Origin: an uncultured Erysipelotrichales bacterium
GTDB lineage: Bacteria; Bacillota_I; Bacilli_A; Erysipelotrichales; Coprobacillaceae
Assembly: GCA_934754755.1 (NCBI GenBank)
Contig: CAKVJS010000071.1
Span: 1 to 6,420 of the forward strand
Length of the DNA: 6,420 nt
Direction of reading: 5' to 3'
A program made the translations under genes and the position numbers. The notes under the pieces were generated by a model. The model did not search any database, was not told the origin of the DNA, and saw nothing but the letters and a program-made list of their open reading frames with translations. Below are positions 1-6,406 of the stretch, one piece after another (the stretch's first letter is position 1; every line of letters starts with the position of its first letter).

Positions 1-659
1 GCTTGTTGGTGCGCATTTTCACCATAACGTAAAGGAGACACCTTCTTTAGTGGAATCGTCATCGTATCCGTAAAGGTACTCTTTGTTTGTAAACCTAAAT
101 AATTAGCGATTATGGCATCGTAATACGATGTTAACGAGAATACTTTAAATGCGAGTTGTTTACGAAAAGCCTCGTTATCTTCCTTGTTTTGTAAGGTTTC
201 AATAACATAGGAATAATCTCGGGGATCACAAACAACAATAACATCCTGAAAATTCTTCGCTGCTGAACGCAACATACTTGGACCACCAATATCAATGTTT
301 TCAATCATTTCCGATTCTTCTTTATCTTGCGCTAACGCTTTTTCAAAAGCGTATAGATTGACACAAACTAAATCAATCGATTCGATATGATGTTGTTGAA
401 TCGTTTGACAATGTTGTGCATTATCTCGTTTATATAATAGTCCCCCATGGACGTTTGGATGTAGTGTTTTTACTCGGCCATCCAATATTTCTGGAAAATT
501 GGTGATGGCTTCAATATTTTGACAAGGAATATTTTCTTCTTCTAACTGTTTCATTGTGCCACCGGTAGAAATAATTTCAAAGTCAAGAGCTAACAATGCT
601 CTAGCGAATGAAATAATCCCCGTTTTATCGGTCACACTCAATAATGCTCGTTTACTCAT
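1..659 (-). CDS. purH: Bifunctional PurH (IMP cyclohydrolase / AICAR formyltransferase), 5' part only
   Basis: Cytosolic enzyme of the last two steps of IMP synthesis: AICAR (ZMP) is formylated with 10-formyl-THF, then FAICAR is cyclised to IMP. I translated 219 residues from the ATG at 659 ([15 protein letters not shown]). Visible hallmarks are VTDKTG, STGGT, GRVKTLHPNVHGGLL and NIDIGGPSMLRSAAKN of the N-terminal MGS-like cyclohydrolase domain. LRYGENAHQ marks the start of the formyltransferase domain at the window edge; the usual form is GENPHQ, so Pro is replaced by Ala. The family is normally about 510 aa, so more than half lies beyond position 1. The start codon overlaps the end of purN by 8 bp, with AAGGAAGGGTG upstream as ribosome binding site. 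It is the last visible gene of the fhs-pur operon, and it consumes the metabolite that the operon's riboswitch senses. Confidence 0.97.
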   Translation of the reverse strand, partial: MSKRALLSVTDKTGIISFARALLALDFEIISTGGTMKQLEEENIPCQNIEAITNFPEILDGRVKTLHPNVHGGLLYKRDNAQHCQTIQQHHIESIDLVCVNLYAFEKALAQDKEESEMIENIDIGGPSMLRSAAKNFQDVIVVCDPRDYSYVIETLQNKEDNEAFRKQLAFKVFSLTSYYDAIIANYLGLQTKSTFTDTMTIPLKKVSPLRYGENAHQQ

Positions 660-1245
660 GGATAATCACCCTTCCTTCTTCGATTTCTATTTGATCTTGA
701 CATAAAGCGGCCACACTCTTCACTAATATTTCATGTTCAATCACAAGTACTCGCTGTTGTACTTCTTCCGGTACATGTAAGTCACTAATATCACAAGCTT
801 TTTGCATAATGATGGGACCACCATCGACTTCATCACTCACAAAGTGAACCGTTGCACCGGTCACTTTTACTCCTCTTGCAATAACTTTTTCATGGACATG
901 CATACCATAGGCCCCGGGACCACAAAAGCTAGGAATTAAAGAGGGATGAATATTAACGATTTTATTTTCATACGCCTGTAACAAAGTTGGTGTTACAAAG
1001 GCGAGATACCCCGCCAAAACAATAACATCAATTTTCCTTTGTTTACATAGTTGTAATATTTTCGCATCATCCCGGATAATAACTTCGGTATTAATCCCAG
1101 CCTCTTTGGCACGAACAAGTCCATAGGCAGAAGCCTTATTGGAAATAACAAGGTCAATTTGACCATGCATTTGATCTTGATGATCGATTAATGCTTGTAG
1201 ATTGGAACCATTGCCGGAAAGTAATACAGCAATTCTTTTTACCAT
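652..1245 (-). CDS. purN: Phosphoribosylglycinamide (GAR) formyltransferase PurN
   Basis: Transfers the formyl group of 10-formyl-THF to GAR, giving FGAR, step 3 of de novo purine synthesis in the cytosol. The 197-aa length is normal for the family. The N-terminus shows the phosphate-binding [10 protein letters not shown] (about residues 8-17). The catalytic triad expected from the E. coli enzyme is present: N98 and H100 in VNIHPSL, and D141 in [10 protein letters not shown]. The segment between them has the [14 protein letters not shown] form that replaces the E. coli YPG-TH region and occurs in other Firmicutes. The ATG overlaps the purM stop by 7 bp and has only a weak ribosome binding site (AAGG about 11 nt upstream), which suggests translational coupling to purM. 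It uses the 10-formyl-THF that the upstream Fhs makes. Confidence 0.97.
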   Translation of the reverse strand: MVKRIAVLLSGNGSNLQALIDHQDQMHGQIDLVISNKASAYGLVRAKEAGINTEVIIRDDAKILQLCKQRKIDVIVLAGYLAFVTPTLLQAYENKIVNIHPSLIPSFCGPGAYGMHVHEKVIARGVKVTGATVHFVSDEVDGGPIIMQKACDISDLHVPEEVQQRVLVIEHEILVKSVAALCQDQIEIEEGRVIIHE

Positions 1246-2267
1246 TGTAAATCAACCTTACCACTTGTTGTAACGACGCCAATCGGATAGGCTTGTTCGC
1301 CAACTTCCTGTAAGGCAGCTATTGCTTTATCGACATCACTAGCATCCATAGCTGCTACATAGCCAATACCCATATTAAAGATATGATACATTTCTTCTTT
1401 ATCTATATTGCCTAGCTCTTGTAAAACATCAAATATAGCTGGTTTTTGAATCGAAGCAATATCGATCGTACAACCATGCCCCTTTAACATTCTCGGTAAG
1501 TTTTCATAAAATCCACCACCGGTTATATGGGCCATACCGGTAATCGCAATATTTTGTTGTAGTAATGTGCGCACTGCCGATACATAGATTTTCGTTGGTT
1601 CTAATAATGATTCTCCGACCGTTCTACCGATGGATGGTAAAACACTATCCACGGTATAATCATGATCCTTAAAGAAAATCTTACGTACTAAGGCATATCC
1701 ATTCGAATGAATTCCACTAGAAGGCAAACCTAGTAACACTTGTCCCTCTTTTAGGTTTTTTCCATCTATAATATCCTTTTTTTCGACAGCTCCCACGCAA
1801 AAACCAGCTAAATCATAATGATTTTTTTCATACATATCGGGCATTTCAGCGGTTTCGCCACCAATTAAGGCACAATCACTCAGAACACAACCGTCCGCAA
1901 TTCCTTTGACAATCTGCTCGATCTTTTCCGGTTGATTTTTACCAACTGCAATATAATCTAAAAAGTATAGCGGAAGTGCCCCTTGAACTAATACATCATT
2001 GACACACATAGCAACTACGTCAATGCCAATCGTATCGTGTTTATCACACGCAAAAGCCAGTAATAGTTTGGTACCGACACCATCGGTTCCCGATACTAGC
2101 ACTGGTTCTTTCATCTGTAAGGCACTTAAATCAAACATACCACCGAAGGCACCTAACGAGTCCATGGCTCCTTTACGCTTGGTACGGGCCACATGATCCC
2201 GTAATAAATCGACCGATGCATACCCCGCTTCTAAATCTACACCTGCTGCTTTATATATATTACTCAT
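1239..2267 (-). CDS. purM: Phosphoribosylformylglycinamidine cyclo-ligase (AIR synthetase) PurM
   Basis: ATP-dependent ring closure of FGAM to AIR, step 5 of purine synthesis, in the cytosol. The 342 aa match the family length. Motifs in order: [10 protein letters not shown] (59-68, nucleotide/phosphate binding), [10 protein letters not shown] (83-92), [11 protein letters not shown] (136-146), [14 protein letters not shown] (183-196), HITGGGF (247-253) and FNMGIG (287-292). These span both halves of the PurM fold, so the gene looks intact. The start ATG has GGGGAG at 2275-2280. It begins 18 bp after the purC stop and overlaps purN by 7 bp. In many Firmicutes purF lies between purC and purM; here it does not. 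The product AIR is the substrate of PurE, encoded two genes upstream. Confidence 0.98.
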   Translation of the reverse strand: MSNIYKAAGVDLEAGYASVDLLRDHVARTKRKGAMDSLGAFGGMFDLSALQMKEPVLVSGTDGVGTKLLLAFACDKHDTIGIDVVAMCVNDVLVQGALPLYFLDYIAVGKNQPEKIEQIVKGIADGCVLSDCALIGGETAEMPDMYEKNHYDLAGFCVGAVEKKDIIDGKNLKEGQVLLGLPSSGIHSNGYALVRKIFFKDHDYTVDSVLPSIGRTVGESLLEPTKIYVSAVRTLLQQNIAITGMAHITGGGFYENLPRMLKGHGCTIDIASIQKPAIFDVLQELGNIDKEEMYHIFNMGIGYVAAMDASDVDKAIAALQEVGEQAYPIGVVTTSGKVDLQW

Positions 2268-2285
2268 CGTATTTCTCCCCGTATT

Positions 2286-2984
2286 TTATTTTTGTAAGCG
2301 ACGCAATACTTCCTGATACGTGGCCATTAAATCACCCATATCTAGGCGAAAGACATCCTTATCGTATTTTTGGTTCGTATCTTTGTCCCATAGGCGACAA
2401 GAGTCTGGTGATATTTCATCGGCTAATAAAATTTCTCCAGCATCTGTTTTACCAAATTCAATTTTAAAGTCTACTAAACGTAAATTAAATTGGAGGAAAA
2501 ATTCTTGTAATAGGCGATTGATTTGTAAGGTTTGTTTTCGAATATACGCAATTTCTTCACGCGTCGCTAATTGCATCGCTACGACGTGATCATCATTGAT
2601 CAGTGGATCTCCATAATCATCATTTTTATAACTGAATTCAAAGATTGGTTCCGCTAGTACTTGTCCTTCCTCTACCCCTACGCGACGACAAAAGGACCCC
2701 GCTGTAACATTACGAATAATCACTTCTAATGGGAAAATAGTAACTTTTTTAACAAGCACATCGCGCTCATTGATCTTTTTAATCATGTGGGTAGGAATAC
2801 CAGCCTCTTCTAACATTTGAAAGATAATACAAGAGATTGCGTTGTTTATTTCTCCTTTTCCGACAAACTTTTCATGTTTTTCACCATTTCCAGCTGTCGT
2901 ATCATCCTTATAATGAATTAAATATTGATTTTCTTGTTCTGTTTCTAAAATTTGTTTCGCTTTTCCTTCATATAAAACCTTCAT
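2286..2984 (-). CDS. purC: SAICAR synthetase PurC (phosphoribosylaminoimidazole-succinocarboxamide synthase)
   Basis: Joins CAIR and aspartate using ATP to give SAICAR, in the cytosol. The 232 aa fit the short, single-domain bacterial form. Motifs: YEGKAK near the start (5-10, glycine-rich ATP loop), PLEVIIRNVTAGSF (from 85), DPLINDDH (116-123), LVDFKIEFG (170-178) and ADEISPDSCRLWD (188-200). The ATG at 2984 has AAGGAGA at 2991-2997, whose first bases belong to the purE stop codon, so translation is probably coupled. It lies 11 bp downstream of purE, which makes its substrate CAIR, and 18 bp upstream of purM. I see no frameshift or missing motif. Confidence 0.98.
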   Translation of the reverse strand: MKVLYEGKAKQILETEQENQYLIHYKDDTTAGNGEKHEKFVGKGEINNAISCIIFQMLEEAGIPTHMIKKINERDVLVKKVTIFPLEVIIRNVTAGSFCRRVGVEEGQVLAEPIFEFSYKNDDYGDPLINDDHVVAMQLATREEIAYIRKQTLQINRLLQEFFLQFNLRLVDFKIEFGKTDAGEILLADEISPDSCRLWDKDTNQKYDKDVFRLDMGDLMATYQEVLRRLQK

Positions 2985-2995
2985 ATATTTTCTCC

Positions 2996-3484
2996 TTATT
3001 GATACGACTTTTGAATTTCTTGATCGATAGTTAACACATCTGCTTCCATTTTTTTACGGAAGGCAAGTAATTGTTCACGCACTGGATTATATTTTAAGGC
3101 TAACATTTCCAGCGCTAATAAGGCCGCATTATCGCCTCCGTCAATGGCTACGCTAGCTACCGGCACACCGGTTGGCATTTGGACAATCGAAAGCAAGGCA
3201 TCCATACCATCTAAGGCACTCCCCTTAATGGGTACACCAATAACTGGAAGAATTGTCATCGAGGCAATCACTCCTGGTAAATGCGCTGCCTTTCCCGCAA
3301 CCGCAATAATTACTTCTGTATTATCAGTATTTGTTTCTTCAATACACTGCCGAAGTAAAGCTGGTGCTCGGTGAGCGGAGAGCACCCGTACTTGTACTTC
3401 TACTTGATACTCTTGTAAACGAGTAATCATATTTGTTACTTTTGGTAGATCACTTTTGGATCCCATTACGACTGTTACTTTCAT
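2996..3484 (-). CDS. purE: N5-CAIR mutase / AIR carboxylase catalytic subunit PurE
   Basis: Forms CAIR for PurC. Class I enzymes use N5-CAIR made by PurK; class II enzymes use AIR and CO2 directly. The frame is open 13 codons further upstream, but I start at the ATG at 3484. That gives MKVTVVMGSKSDLP, the usual N-terminus, 162 aa, and a strong AAGGAGG 5 nt upstream. Motifs: MGSKSDLP (7-14), SAHRAP (36-41, with the catalytic His), AVAGKAAHLPGV (61-72), and QMPTGVPVASVAIDGG near 92-107. AAHLPG is the class I form, but the residue before it is Lys where E. coli PurE has Gly. No purK is next to it; purC follows after 11 bp. The carboxylation route is therefore uncertain although the gene identity is not. 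Confidence 0.97.
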   Translation of the reverse strand: MKVTVVMGSKSDLPKVTNMITRLQEYQVEVQVRVLSAHRAPALLRQCIEETNTDNTEVIIAVAGKAAHLPGVIASMTILPVIGVPIKGSALDGMDALLSIVQMPTGVPVASVAIDGGDNAALLALEMLALKYNPVREQLLAFRKKMEADVLTIDQEIQKSYQ

Positions 3485-3489
3485 TGTAT

Positions 3490-3497
3490 CCTCCTTA
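3490..3497 (-). promoter_or_regulatory. purE ribosome binding site overlapping the fhs stop
   Basis: TAAGGAGG reads across the fhs TAA stop (3495-3497) into the purE Shine-Dalgarno, 5 nt before the ATG at 3484. It fixes the purE start at 3484 instead of the upstream in-frame ATG at 3523, which would lie inside fhs. Ribosomes that end fhs stop exactly on this site, so coupling is likely. The purE/purC junction repeats the same arrangement with TAAGGAGA at 2991-2998. Confidence 0.85.
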
Positions 3498-5165
3498 GAA
3501 AAGTCCTGTAATTGTTCCATCATCCATAATGTCCATATGGACGGCAGCTGGCGTTTTGGGTAAGCCTGGCATCCGCATCACATCGCCTGCTAAAGCGACG
3601 ATAAAACCAGCACCGGCATTGACAATAATATCTTGGATCGTAATCGCAAAATCTTTAGGGCGACCGAGTAATTGTGGTTGATCCGACAGAGAGTATTGTG
3701 TTTTCGCAACACAGATTGGTAATTTATCCATACCTAATTGTACATATTTGCGAATCTTGTTTTTCGCTTTTTTCGATAGAATAACTTTATTTGCGCCATA
3801 GATTTCAGTAGCGATCGTTTCGATTTTATTCCCGATACTTTCTTTTTCATCATATAAATATTGAAAATCAGAAGATTCCTTTTCTAATAAGTTTAATAAT
3901 TGTAATGCCATATCTTTTCCACCTTCAGCACCTTTAGCAAACACCTCAGAAATGCTTACAGGTACTTGCAAGGCATGACATATATCGATGAGCTCCTGTA
4001 TTTCTGTGACACTGTCCGTTGGAAATACATTAATAGCCACCATACAAGAAAGACCAAATTTACGGATATTTTCAACATGTTTCGCTAAATTTTCCGATCC
4101 CTTTTGCATAGCCTCAACATCTTCCGTAGATAATGCATCTTTTGACACGCCGCCATGCATTTTCAAAGCCCGGATGGTAGCGACAATAAGTACAGCATCG
4201 GGTTGCATATCACCCTTACGACAGGCGATATCCAAGAATTTCTCAGCACCTAAATCGGCACCAAAGCCAGCTTCAGTAATCGTATAATCCGCTAAATGCA
4301 TCGCTAGGTTGGTTGCTAGAAGGGAATTACATCCGTGGGCAATATTCGCAAAAGGACCGCCATGTACAAGGACTGGTGCATGATCTAATGTTTGGACAAA
4401 ATTCGGCTTAATCGCATCTTTTAATAATAACGAAACAGCGCCGGTAGCTTGCAGATCATCGACAGTAACCGGCATACCTTGTTCATTATAAGCAACAATC
4501 ATCCGCGCAATACGCCTTTTTAAATCCGCCATATCACTCGCTAAACAAAGCACCGCCATGACTTCACTAGCTACCGTAATATCAAACCCATCTTCCCGTG
4601 GCACGCCATTTACTTTACCACCAAGTCCACAGATTGTATGACGAAGCGCTCGATCATTTAAATCAACAACTCGTTTCCAGACGATAGTTCTAGCATCGAT
4701 ATGTAGTGGATTGCCTTGTTGTAAAGAATTATCCAACATCGCTGCAATTAAATTATTGGCACTCGTGATCGCATGCATATCACCAGTAAAGTGTAAATTA
4801 ATATCTTCCATGGGTACGACTTGTGCATAGCCACCACCAGCAGCCCCACCCTTAATACCAAAACAAGGGCCAAGAGAAGGTTCCCGCATCGCTACCATCG
4901 ACTTTTCACCCATTTGATGCATTGCTTGATGTAATCCAATCATCGTTGTTGTTTTCCCCTCACCAGCTGGTGTTGGATTAATCGCTGTAACTAAAATCAA
5001 TTTTCCTTTTTTATGTGTATTGATAATTCGTTGCATCGCCTCCATTGTTATTTTCGCTTTATACTTACCATATAATTCTAAATCATCCATCGTAACCCCT
5101 AGCGGCGAAACAACAGAAGAAATGGGTTGCATTTGGGTTGCTTGCGCTATTTCTACATCTCGCAT
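3495..5165 (-). CDS. fhs: Formate-tetrahydrofolate ligase (10-formyl-THF synthetase)
   Basis: Makes 10-formyl-THF from formate, THF and ATP in the cytosol, supplying the formyl donor for PurN and PurH. The frame is open to 5264, but that part lies in the riboswitch leader. I start at the ATG at 5165 (MRDVEIAQ), which gives the usual family N-terminus, 556 aa, and AAGGA 10 nt upstream. Landmarks: [13 protein letters not shown] (27-39), P-loop TPAGEGKT (65-72), REPSLGP (94-100), the [20 protein letters not shown] block followed by NLHFTGD (103-129), [14 protein letters not shown] mid-protein, and [12 protein letters not shown] near the C-terminus. All are typical of full-length bacterial Fhs. 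It is the first gene after a ZTP riboswitch and is followed by purE after 10 bp. Its place at the head of the purine operon indicates a role in purine formylation, not only in acetogenic or C1 catabolism. Confidence 0.98.
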   Translation of the reverse strand: MRDVEIAQATQMQPISSVVSPLGVTMDDLELYGKYKAKITMEAMQRIINTHKKGKLILVTAINPTPAGEGKTTTMIGLHQAMHQMGEKSMVAMREPSLGPCFGIKGGAAGGGYAQVVPMEDINLHFTGDMHAITSANNLIAAMLDNSLQQGNPLHIDARTIVWKRVVDLNDRALRHTICGLGGKVNGVPREDGFDITVASEVMAVLCLASDMADLKRRIARMIVAYNEQGMPVTVDDLQATGAVSLLLKDAIKPNFVQTLDHAPVLVHGGPFANIAHGCNSLLATNLAMHLADYTITEAGFGADLGAEKFLDIACRKGDMQPDAVLIVATIRALKMHGGVSKDALSTEDVEAMQKGSENLAKHVENIRKFGLSCMVAINVFPTDSVTEIQELIDICHALQVPVSISEVFAKGAEGGKDMALQLLNLLEKESSDFQYLYDEKESIGNKIETIATEIYGANKVILSKKAKNKIRKYVQLGMDKLPICVAKTQYSLSDQPQLLGRPKDFAITIQDIIVNAGAGFIVALAGDVMRMPGLPKTPAAVHMDIMDDGTITGLF

Positions 5166-5175
5166 TATACTGCCA

Positions 5176-5180
5176 TCCTT
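5176..5180 (-). promoter_or_regulatory. fhs ribosome binding site
   Basis: AAGGA within AGAAAGGATGG lies 10 nt before the ATG at 5165 and just downstream of the terminator T-run. It supports that start over the ATG at 5264, which falls inside the riboswitch aptamer and has no family similarity in its first 33 codons. Confidence 0.7.
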
Positions 5181-5192
5181 TCTTATAATAGT

Positions 5193-5237
5193 AAAAAAGA
5201 GCCTACTCATCCGGACAAATGCCCAGACGGTCGGCTC
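5193..5237 (-). terminator. Intrinsic terminator forming the riboswitch expression platform
   Basis: On the minus strand GAGCC (5237-5233) pairs with GGCUC (5203-5199) and is followed at once by six T (5198-5193). Inside, a 9-bp stem forms between CGUCUGGGC (5229-5221) and GUCCGGAUG (5216-5208) around an AUUU loop, with some G-U pairs. Two further pairs, C5230-G5206 and A5231-U5205, join the two stems, leaving one A bulge and one G-A mismatch. The hairpin uses the conserved CCGUCUGGGC of the ZTP aptamer, so terminator and aptamer cannot coexist. This predicts termination without ligand and read-through into fhs with ligand. Confidence 0.88.
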
Positions 5238-5288
5238 GCTTACATTATACTCCCTGTAGTCCATTCTACTTCCGTCAGTCGTATAACT
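5193..5288 (-). ncRNA. ZTP riboswitch (pfl motif) with terminator, upstream of fhs-pur
   Basis: A leader RNA recognised from its consensus elements. P1 is GUUAUAC (5287-5281) with GUAUAAU (5250-5244), 7 bp. The junction GACUGACGG follows P1. P2 is GUAG (5269-5266) with CUAC (5259-5256), and AGGGA (5255-5251) follows before P1 closes. After a short linker comes CCGUCUGGGCA (5230-5220), which matches the CCGYCUGGGCA hallmark of the pfl motif. The family is known to bind ZTP and ZMP (AICAR) and to control fhs, purH and other purine and folate genes. Those are exactly the genes downstream here. The aptamer is followed by a terminator that competes with its 3' half, as in an ON switch. I could not run a covariance model, but sequence, structure and context agree. 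Confidence 0.93.
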
Positions 5289-5294
5289 GTTTGC

Positions 5295-5323
5295 ATAATA
5301 CCATTATTTTTAAATTTTGACAA
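5295..5323 (-). promoter_or_regulatory. Sigma-A type promoter of the fhs-pur operon
   Basis: On the minus strand TTGTCA (5323-5318) and TATTAT (5300-5295) are separated by 17 bp, one mismatch from consensus in each box. The expected transcription start, near 5288, falls at the base of riboswitch P1, so the aptamer would sit at the very 5' end of the transcript. I see no PurR-type operator, but I could not scan for one with a matrix. The -35 box begins 25 bp after the stop of the preceding small gene. Confidence 0.8.
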
Positions 5324-5347
5324 CTATCTACAAACATAAAATAGACA

Positions 5348-5644
5348 TTATTCTACTGCTAGTCGGATAACAAATAGAACAAGACAAATAAAGAGGCTGA
5401 TAATAGACCATCCTAAAGCAACCCAGATCTTTGTATAGCTACCAAAATCAATCTTAATATGATTGGACCAACAACTTAAAAAGTATAATAGAATACCTAG
5501 AAATGGGCTTTCTATAATCATTATAATCATCCAAACATACAGTTTAAAATCGTGTTTGGGAGCGTCTAGATATACCATGCGAAATAATAAGAAGATAATA
5601 TAACATAGGATAACCAATGCACTTAACCCGACAAAGACAAACAT
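5348..5644 (-). CDS. Small three-helix membrane protein, PLDc_N-like (third paralog)
   Basis: Unknown function. The 98 aa contain three hydrophobic segments (about 2-21, 35-57, 75-94), so the protein should be integral to the membrane with no separate signal peptide. The shared signature of the trio is present: R22-MVYLD, W38, P47-x2-G50-x3-Y54-x3-C58, K64-I-D66 and Y70. IWV and GWSI (78-81) follow, and the second paralog has both as well, so these two are the closest pair. The P-x2-G-x3-Y part resembles the membrane domain at the N-terminus of cardiolipin synthases (PLDc_N), but no HKD catalytic motif exists here. The start at 5644 has a strong GAGGAGGG ribosome binding site. It is last in the small operon, 30 bp after its neighbour, and no clear terminator separates it from the fhs promoter. 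The gene is convincing; the family link is an inference. Confidence 0.82.
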   Translation of the reverse strand: MFVFVGLSALVILCYIIFLLFRMVYLDAPKHDFKLYVWMIIMIIESPFLGILLYFLSCWSNHIKIDFGSYTKIWVALGWSIISLFICLVLFVIRLAVE

Positions 5645-5674
5645 ATCTAACCCTCCTCTTATTACCGGTCAATA

Positions 5675-5992
5675 TTATGAAAAAAGGGATCCAAAACCAG
5701 CGAAAATACCAATCACTGCAAGAACTATAATCAATATCGACCAGCCATATCGAACCCATATCTTGCGATAGTTTGATAATTCCACTTTCGTATCATTCAT
5801 ACTGCAACTTAAATAATATAACAAACAACCAAGAAGCGGACTTACAATAAACAAGATTAACATCCACATCCATATATATCCAACGTTATTACCTTTTTGT
5901 TTACAATCCAAATACACAAAACGATACAGTAAAAATACATTATAAATTACAGCAATTACTAATACAAAAATCGATATAATCATCATCCCCAT
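5675..5992 (-). CDS. Small three-helix membrane protein, PLDc_N-like (second paralog)
   Basis: Unknown function. The 105 aa have hydrophobic segments at about 3-23, 39-62 and 83-101. Signature residues are R24-FVYLD, W43, P52-x2-G55-x3-Y59-x3-C63, K69-V-E71 and Y75, then IWV and GWSI (83-86). Spacing from W to the final Y is identical in all three paralogs, which shows they arose by duplication. I chose the ATG at 5992, 12 bp after the stop of the first paralog, because GGGGA lies 8 nt before it. ATGs at codons 3 and 4 are possible alternatives with poorer spacing. The hydrophilic loop between helices 1 and 2 (DCKQKGNN) is the most variable part. A frame-shifted open frame at 5544-5759 overlaps it and is a shadow. 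Confidence 0.82.
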   Translation of the reverse strand: MGMMIISIFVLVIAVIYNVFLLYRFVYLDCKQKGNNVGYIWMWMLILFIVSPLLGCLLYYLSCSMNDTKVELSNYRKIWVRYGWSILIIVLAVIGIFAGFGSLFS

Positions 5993-6004
5993 ATATAAAG
6001 TCCC

Positions 6005-6322
6005 CTATCCTAACAATGCAATCATAGTATCAAATAAACCATTGATTTCCGTAGATACCTGCATAACTCTGATAATAACACTTGCAGCAATCGCAACGAT
6101 AATAATGATCAAATAATTTTTATATCGGGTATAATCAACCTTATATCCTTTATAATAACACATCAATAAATAAATAATAATTCCTATCGTAGGACCTAAT
6201 AAAAGGGTAATAAAAACCCATAGATACGGAGATTTCTCTCTTTCTTTGAGTTCCAAATAGATCCATCGGCAACTAAAAAAATAGGCCGTAAATAAACATA
6301 TATAATATAAAAAAGTACCCAT
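6005..6322 (-). CDS. Small three-helix membrane protein, PLDc_N-like (first paralog)
   Basis: Unknown function. The 105 aa have hydrophobic segments at about 3-23, 33-57 and 69-89, with a charged loop LELKEREK after helix 1. Signature: R19-WIYLE, W35, P44-x2-G47-x3-Y51-x3-C55, K61-V-D63 and Y67. It lacks the GWSI segment of the other two and has a different, slightly amphipathic C-terminal tail, so it is the most divergent member. The ATG at 6322 has AGAGGAGAG with good spacing. A perfect consensus promoter lies about 40 bp upstream, making this the first gene of a three-gene operon. Small PLDc_N proteins occur elsewhere as sigma-factor regulators (YxlE of Bacillus) and near bacteriocin exporters. 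Nothing in the window shows which role, if any, applies here. Confidence 0.82.
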   Translation of the reverse strand: MGTFLYYICLFTAYFFSCRWIYLELKEREKSPYLWVFITLLLGPTIGIIIYLLMCYYKGYKVDYTRYKNYLIIIIVAIAASVIIRVMQVSTEINGLFDTMIALLG

Positions 6323-6363
6323 ATAGTCTCTCCTCTACTGTACTGTTAAATCGTTTCCATATC

Positions 6364-6392
6364 ATTATATGTGTATCCCCATAGTATGTCAA
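6364..6392 (-). promoter_or_regulatory. Consensus sigma-A promoter of the small membrane-protein operon
   Basis: TTGACA (6392-6387), a 17-bp spacer and TATAAT (6369-6364) match the consensus at all twelve box positions. The expected start near 6357 leaves a leader of about 35 nt before the ATG at 6322. An otherwise perfect promoter suggests high expression or control by a repressor or activator, for which the direct repeat around the -35 box is a candidate site. Confidence 0.87.
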
Positions 6393-6406
6393 CAAAAAAC
6401 ATAGTA
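6380..6406 (-). repeat. Direct repeat TACTATG flanking the -35 box
   Basis: TACTATG occurs at 6406-6400 and again at 6386-6380 on the minus strand, exactly 20 bp apart, about two helical turns. The base two positions before each copy (C) also matches. The -35 box lies between the copies and the second one is inside the spacer. This layout fits a regulator that binds direct repeats on one face of the DNA, but a 7-bp repeat in AT-rich DNA can also be chance. Confidence 0.4.

Noticed and set aside
3485..3523. 13-codon N-terminal extension of purE
   Set aside because: It lies inside the end of fhs; the ATG at 3484 has AAGGAGG and yields the normal MKVTVVMGSKSD start.
5166..5264. 33-codon N-terminal extension of fhs from the ATG at 5264
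   Set aside because: It runs through the riboswitch aptamer and terminator, has no ribosome binding site, and lacks similarity to Fhs; the ATG at 5165 gives the family N-terminus and length.
1999..5339. Several plus-strand open frames of 65-99 codons opposite purM, purC, purE, fhs and the leader
   Set aside because: They lie antisense to well-supported enzymes, have no convincing ribosome binding sites, and their proteins show no family motifs; antisense shadows.
5324..5344. Hairpin CTATTT/AGATAG after the third small gene as a terminator
   Set aside because: Six mostly A-U pairs with a 9-nt loop and no following T-run; too weak to call.
5544..5759. 71-aa open frame on the minus strand bridging the second and third small genes
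   Set aside because: It overlaps both paralogs in another frame, and its protein lacks their conserved signature.
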